Source: Candidatus Sulfotelmatobacter sp. (GTDB taxonomy: Bacteria; Acidobacteriota; Terriglobia; Terriglobales; Acidobacteriaceae). Taken from it: a DNA stretch of 33,452 nt. The notes under the pieces are model-generated. The model was not told where the DNA came from and searched no databases. It was given only the letters and a program-made list of their open reading frames with translations. Below, piece after piece: positions 32,467 to 33,452 of the stretch. Made by a program: the position numbers and the translations under genes. The stretch covers positions 1 to 33,452 of the forward strand of contig JASHNX010000187.1 of the NCBI GenBank assembly GCA_030041415.1. Reading direction: 5' to 3'. Positions within the stretch are counted from its first letter, which is position 1; each line of letters starts with the position of its first letter.

Positions 32467-33018
32467 TTAGCGAAGCTTGTCAGCCCGCAATCCGAAAACG
32501 ATGGAGCCAATGGGTTTTTTCCCGTCCAGAACGGGAAGGCCAACCTGGATCAATTGCCAGCCGGTGGAATCATCCAGCTTCACAGTGCCGATCCAGGTTT
32601 TGCCGCTCATAGGAACTTCGTGTTTGGGCATGCCTTCGTGAGTCCAATGCTCCGTCTTCGCGTCAAAGCCGACTTTGCCACCATCCGCACCTGAAACGAA
32701 AATCTTGGAAACCACATCGTCTTTCTGAGATTTCAGGTATCCCGAAAGAGAATTCTTGGCAATTGCGCGCACGAAGGGATCGAACAACGAAAGGCTGTGC
32801 CATTTCTCATTCGTCATGGCTTTTGCCTCCGGAGACGCCGGAGTTGAGTTGTAAGCTCTAACGGCGCTGACCACCTGAGAATTGTTGCTGATGCTTTCTA
32901 AGTGTTTGATTTCCGAATTCAGCTTCGCCTGTAGTTCCGGCGGCGCCTGCGCGGGCACGATGCCGGAGAATGAAAGCATAGCCAGAATGATCGAGCTTTT
33001 GAGTGTCATAGGGCGCAC
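32467..33018 (-). CDS. Exported single-domain PDC/Cache-like sensor protein
   Basis: A 183-residue protein with a signal peptide (about 4-24, [22 protein letters not shown]). A helix ([20 protein letters not shown]) and a PDC/Cache-like alpha-beta domain follow. The typical late segment is [21 protein letters not shown], then [25 protein letters not shown]. It has no second membrane segment or output domain, so it probably works in the periplasm, perhaps as a ligand-binding partner of the chemoreceptor encoded 22 bases downstream. The start is GTG at 33016-33018 (GAGG eight bases upstream) or ATG at 33007-33009. A FliA-like promoter lies about 50 bases upstream. Confidence 0.8.
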   Translation of the reverse strand: MRPMTLKSSIILAMLSFSGIVPAQAPPELQAKLNSEIKHLESISNNSQVVSAVRAYNSTPASPEAKAMTNEKWHSLSLFDPFVRAIAKNSLSGYLKSQKDDVVSKIFVSGADGGKVGFDAKTEHWTHEGMPKHEVPMSGKTWIGTVKLDDSTGWQLIQVGLPVLDGKKPIGSIVFGLRADKLR

Positions 33019-33066
33019 GTTTGAGCCTCGGGGTTTGAAGTAAGTGATGGTTATCCCTGCATACCA

Positions 33067-33093
33067 ATATCGGCATGGGGACGATGAGCATTA
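33067..33093 (-). promoter_or_regulatory. Candidate sigma-28 (FliA) promoter
   Basis: On the minus strand TAAT (33093-33090), a 15-base spacer, and GCCGATAT (33074-33067). The motility sigma factor's consensus is TAAA-N15-GCCGATAA, so this matches three of four and seven of eight positions with exact spacing. It is correctly placed for the Cache-like/chemoreceptor pair. Confidence 0.55.
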
Positions 33094-33195
33094 CCGATTG
33101 CGTGCCGGGATCATCGAGCCGTTTTGGAGGTGGTTCCGTTCTGCTCAATCACCGGAATAAGTTTGAAAAGTACGGTAGAATGTGCACTTCAACCC

Positions 33196-33452
33196 ATGAG
33201 GCGAGTTCTCCATTCACGCTTTTTATCCCGGCGATTGGGACCGCTGGAGTTGCGCATGCTGGATGGCCTGTGGGCAAGGGGAAGCGCCACGGTTCGTGAG
33301 CTGCTGGAAACTGATCACTCCGATTTGGCCTATACGACTTTGATGACGACGCTTGACCGCCTCTTCAAAAAAGGGCTGCTCACCCGCACCGAGGAGGGCA
33401 GGGCGTTTCGCTATGCTCCACGCATGAGCCGCGAGGAACTGCATCGCGAAGC
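33196..33452 (+). CDS. BlaI/MecI/CopY-family repressor, 3' end cut by window edge
   Basis: A frame of 85 complete codons runs from the ATG at 33196 to the right edge without a stop. It shows the winged-helix domain of the penicillinase-repressor family: LGPLELRMLDGLWARGSATVRELLET, AYTTLMTTLDRLFKKGLLTRTEEGRAFRYAPRMSREEL. The YTTLMTTLDRLFKKGLL recognition helix region is the hallmark. Such repressors are often paired with a BlaR1/M56-type membrane peptidase downstream, which would lie outside the window. It is divergent from the Cache-like gene. No clear ribosome-binding site precedes the ATG; upstream TAGAAT (33176-33181) could be a -10 box with a very short leader. Confidence 0.9.
   Translation, partial: MRRVLHSRFLSRRLGPLELRMLDGLWARGSATVRELLETDHSDLAYTTLMTTLDRLFKKGLLTRTEEGRAFRYAPRMSREELHRE

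Overview
The window looks like chromosomal DNA of a free-living Gram-negative bacterium with moderately high G+C. Gene content points to Acidobacteriota (Terriglobia-like): a Bacillus-type three-gene succinate dehydrogenase with a five-helix cytochrome b, a PEP-CTERM exported protein, a DUF5715 protein, a large Lhr helicase, an L-type-lectin/DUF11 surface protein, and several PilZ and FHA signalling proteins. This assignment is inference from gene families, not from a marker gene. I see no insertion sequence, prophage, integrase or CRISPR array, and both tRNA genes encode their own CCA ends.

Layout, left to right. 1-333 is the 3' part of a tautomerase-like gene, convergent with a DUF5715/M15-like exported protein (335-1096). 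1572-7550 is a leftward block: a GT-C-like polytopic membrane protein, the dITP/XTP pyrophosphatase rdgB, then sdhC-sdhA-(70-aa membrane protein)-sdhB. A consensus-like promoter with an operator-like inverted repeat precedes sdhC. 8013-10958 (all leftward) holds a REC-PilZ-PilZ protein, a small coiled-coil protein, a PEP-CTERM protein with a strong terminator, and a lone cyclic-nucleotide-binding-fold protein. 11196-14038 (leftward) holds an alpha/beta hydrolase, tRNA-Arg(ACG), a structured intergenic region with tandem hairpin repeats, a 75-aa ferredoxin-fold-like protein and a beta-hydroxyacid dehydrogenase.

14281-17444 (rightward) holds an exported Asp-box propeller, an MBL-fold hydrolase and a VOC-family protein. 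They meet a leftward lectin/DUF11 surface protein (17577-20393) at a shared terminator. Next come a leftward stress-domain/STAS fusion, a rightward PEBP-family (YbhB-like) protein and a 1465-aa Lhr-type helicase whose promoter implies a leaderless mRNA. 27309-29243 is an FHA-GAF-AAA+ sigma-54 activator preceded by a tandem palindrome. An M23 endopeptidase, tRNA-His(GTG), and a leftward pair (exported Cache-like protein plus a chemoreceptor ending in PilZ) follow. A FliA-like promoter precedes that pair. The right edge cuts a BlaI/MecI-type repressor gene.

Taken together this is a housekeeping and signalling region rather than a single island. c-di-GMP appears as a possible common input: three PilZ domains in two proteins, one of them a chemoreceptor. 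No complete, clearly new defence or biosynthetic system is visible. The most unusual items are the sdh-embedded small membrane protein and operator, the chemoreceptor-PilZ/Cache pair, the stress-domain/STAS fusion, the leaderless Lhr start, and the structured intergenic repeats at 12596-12753.
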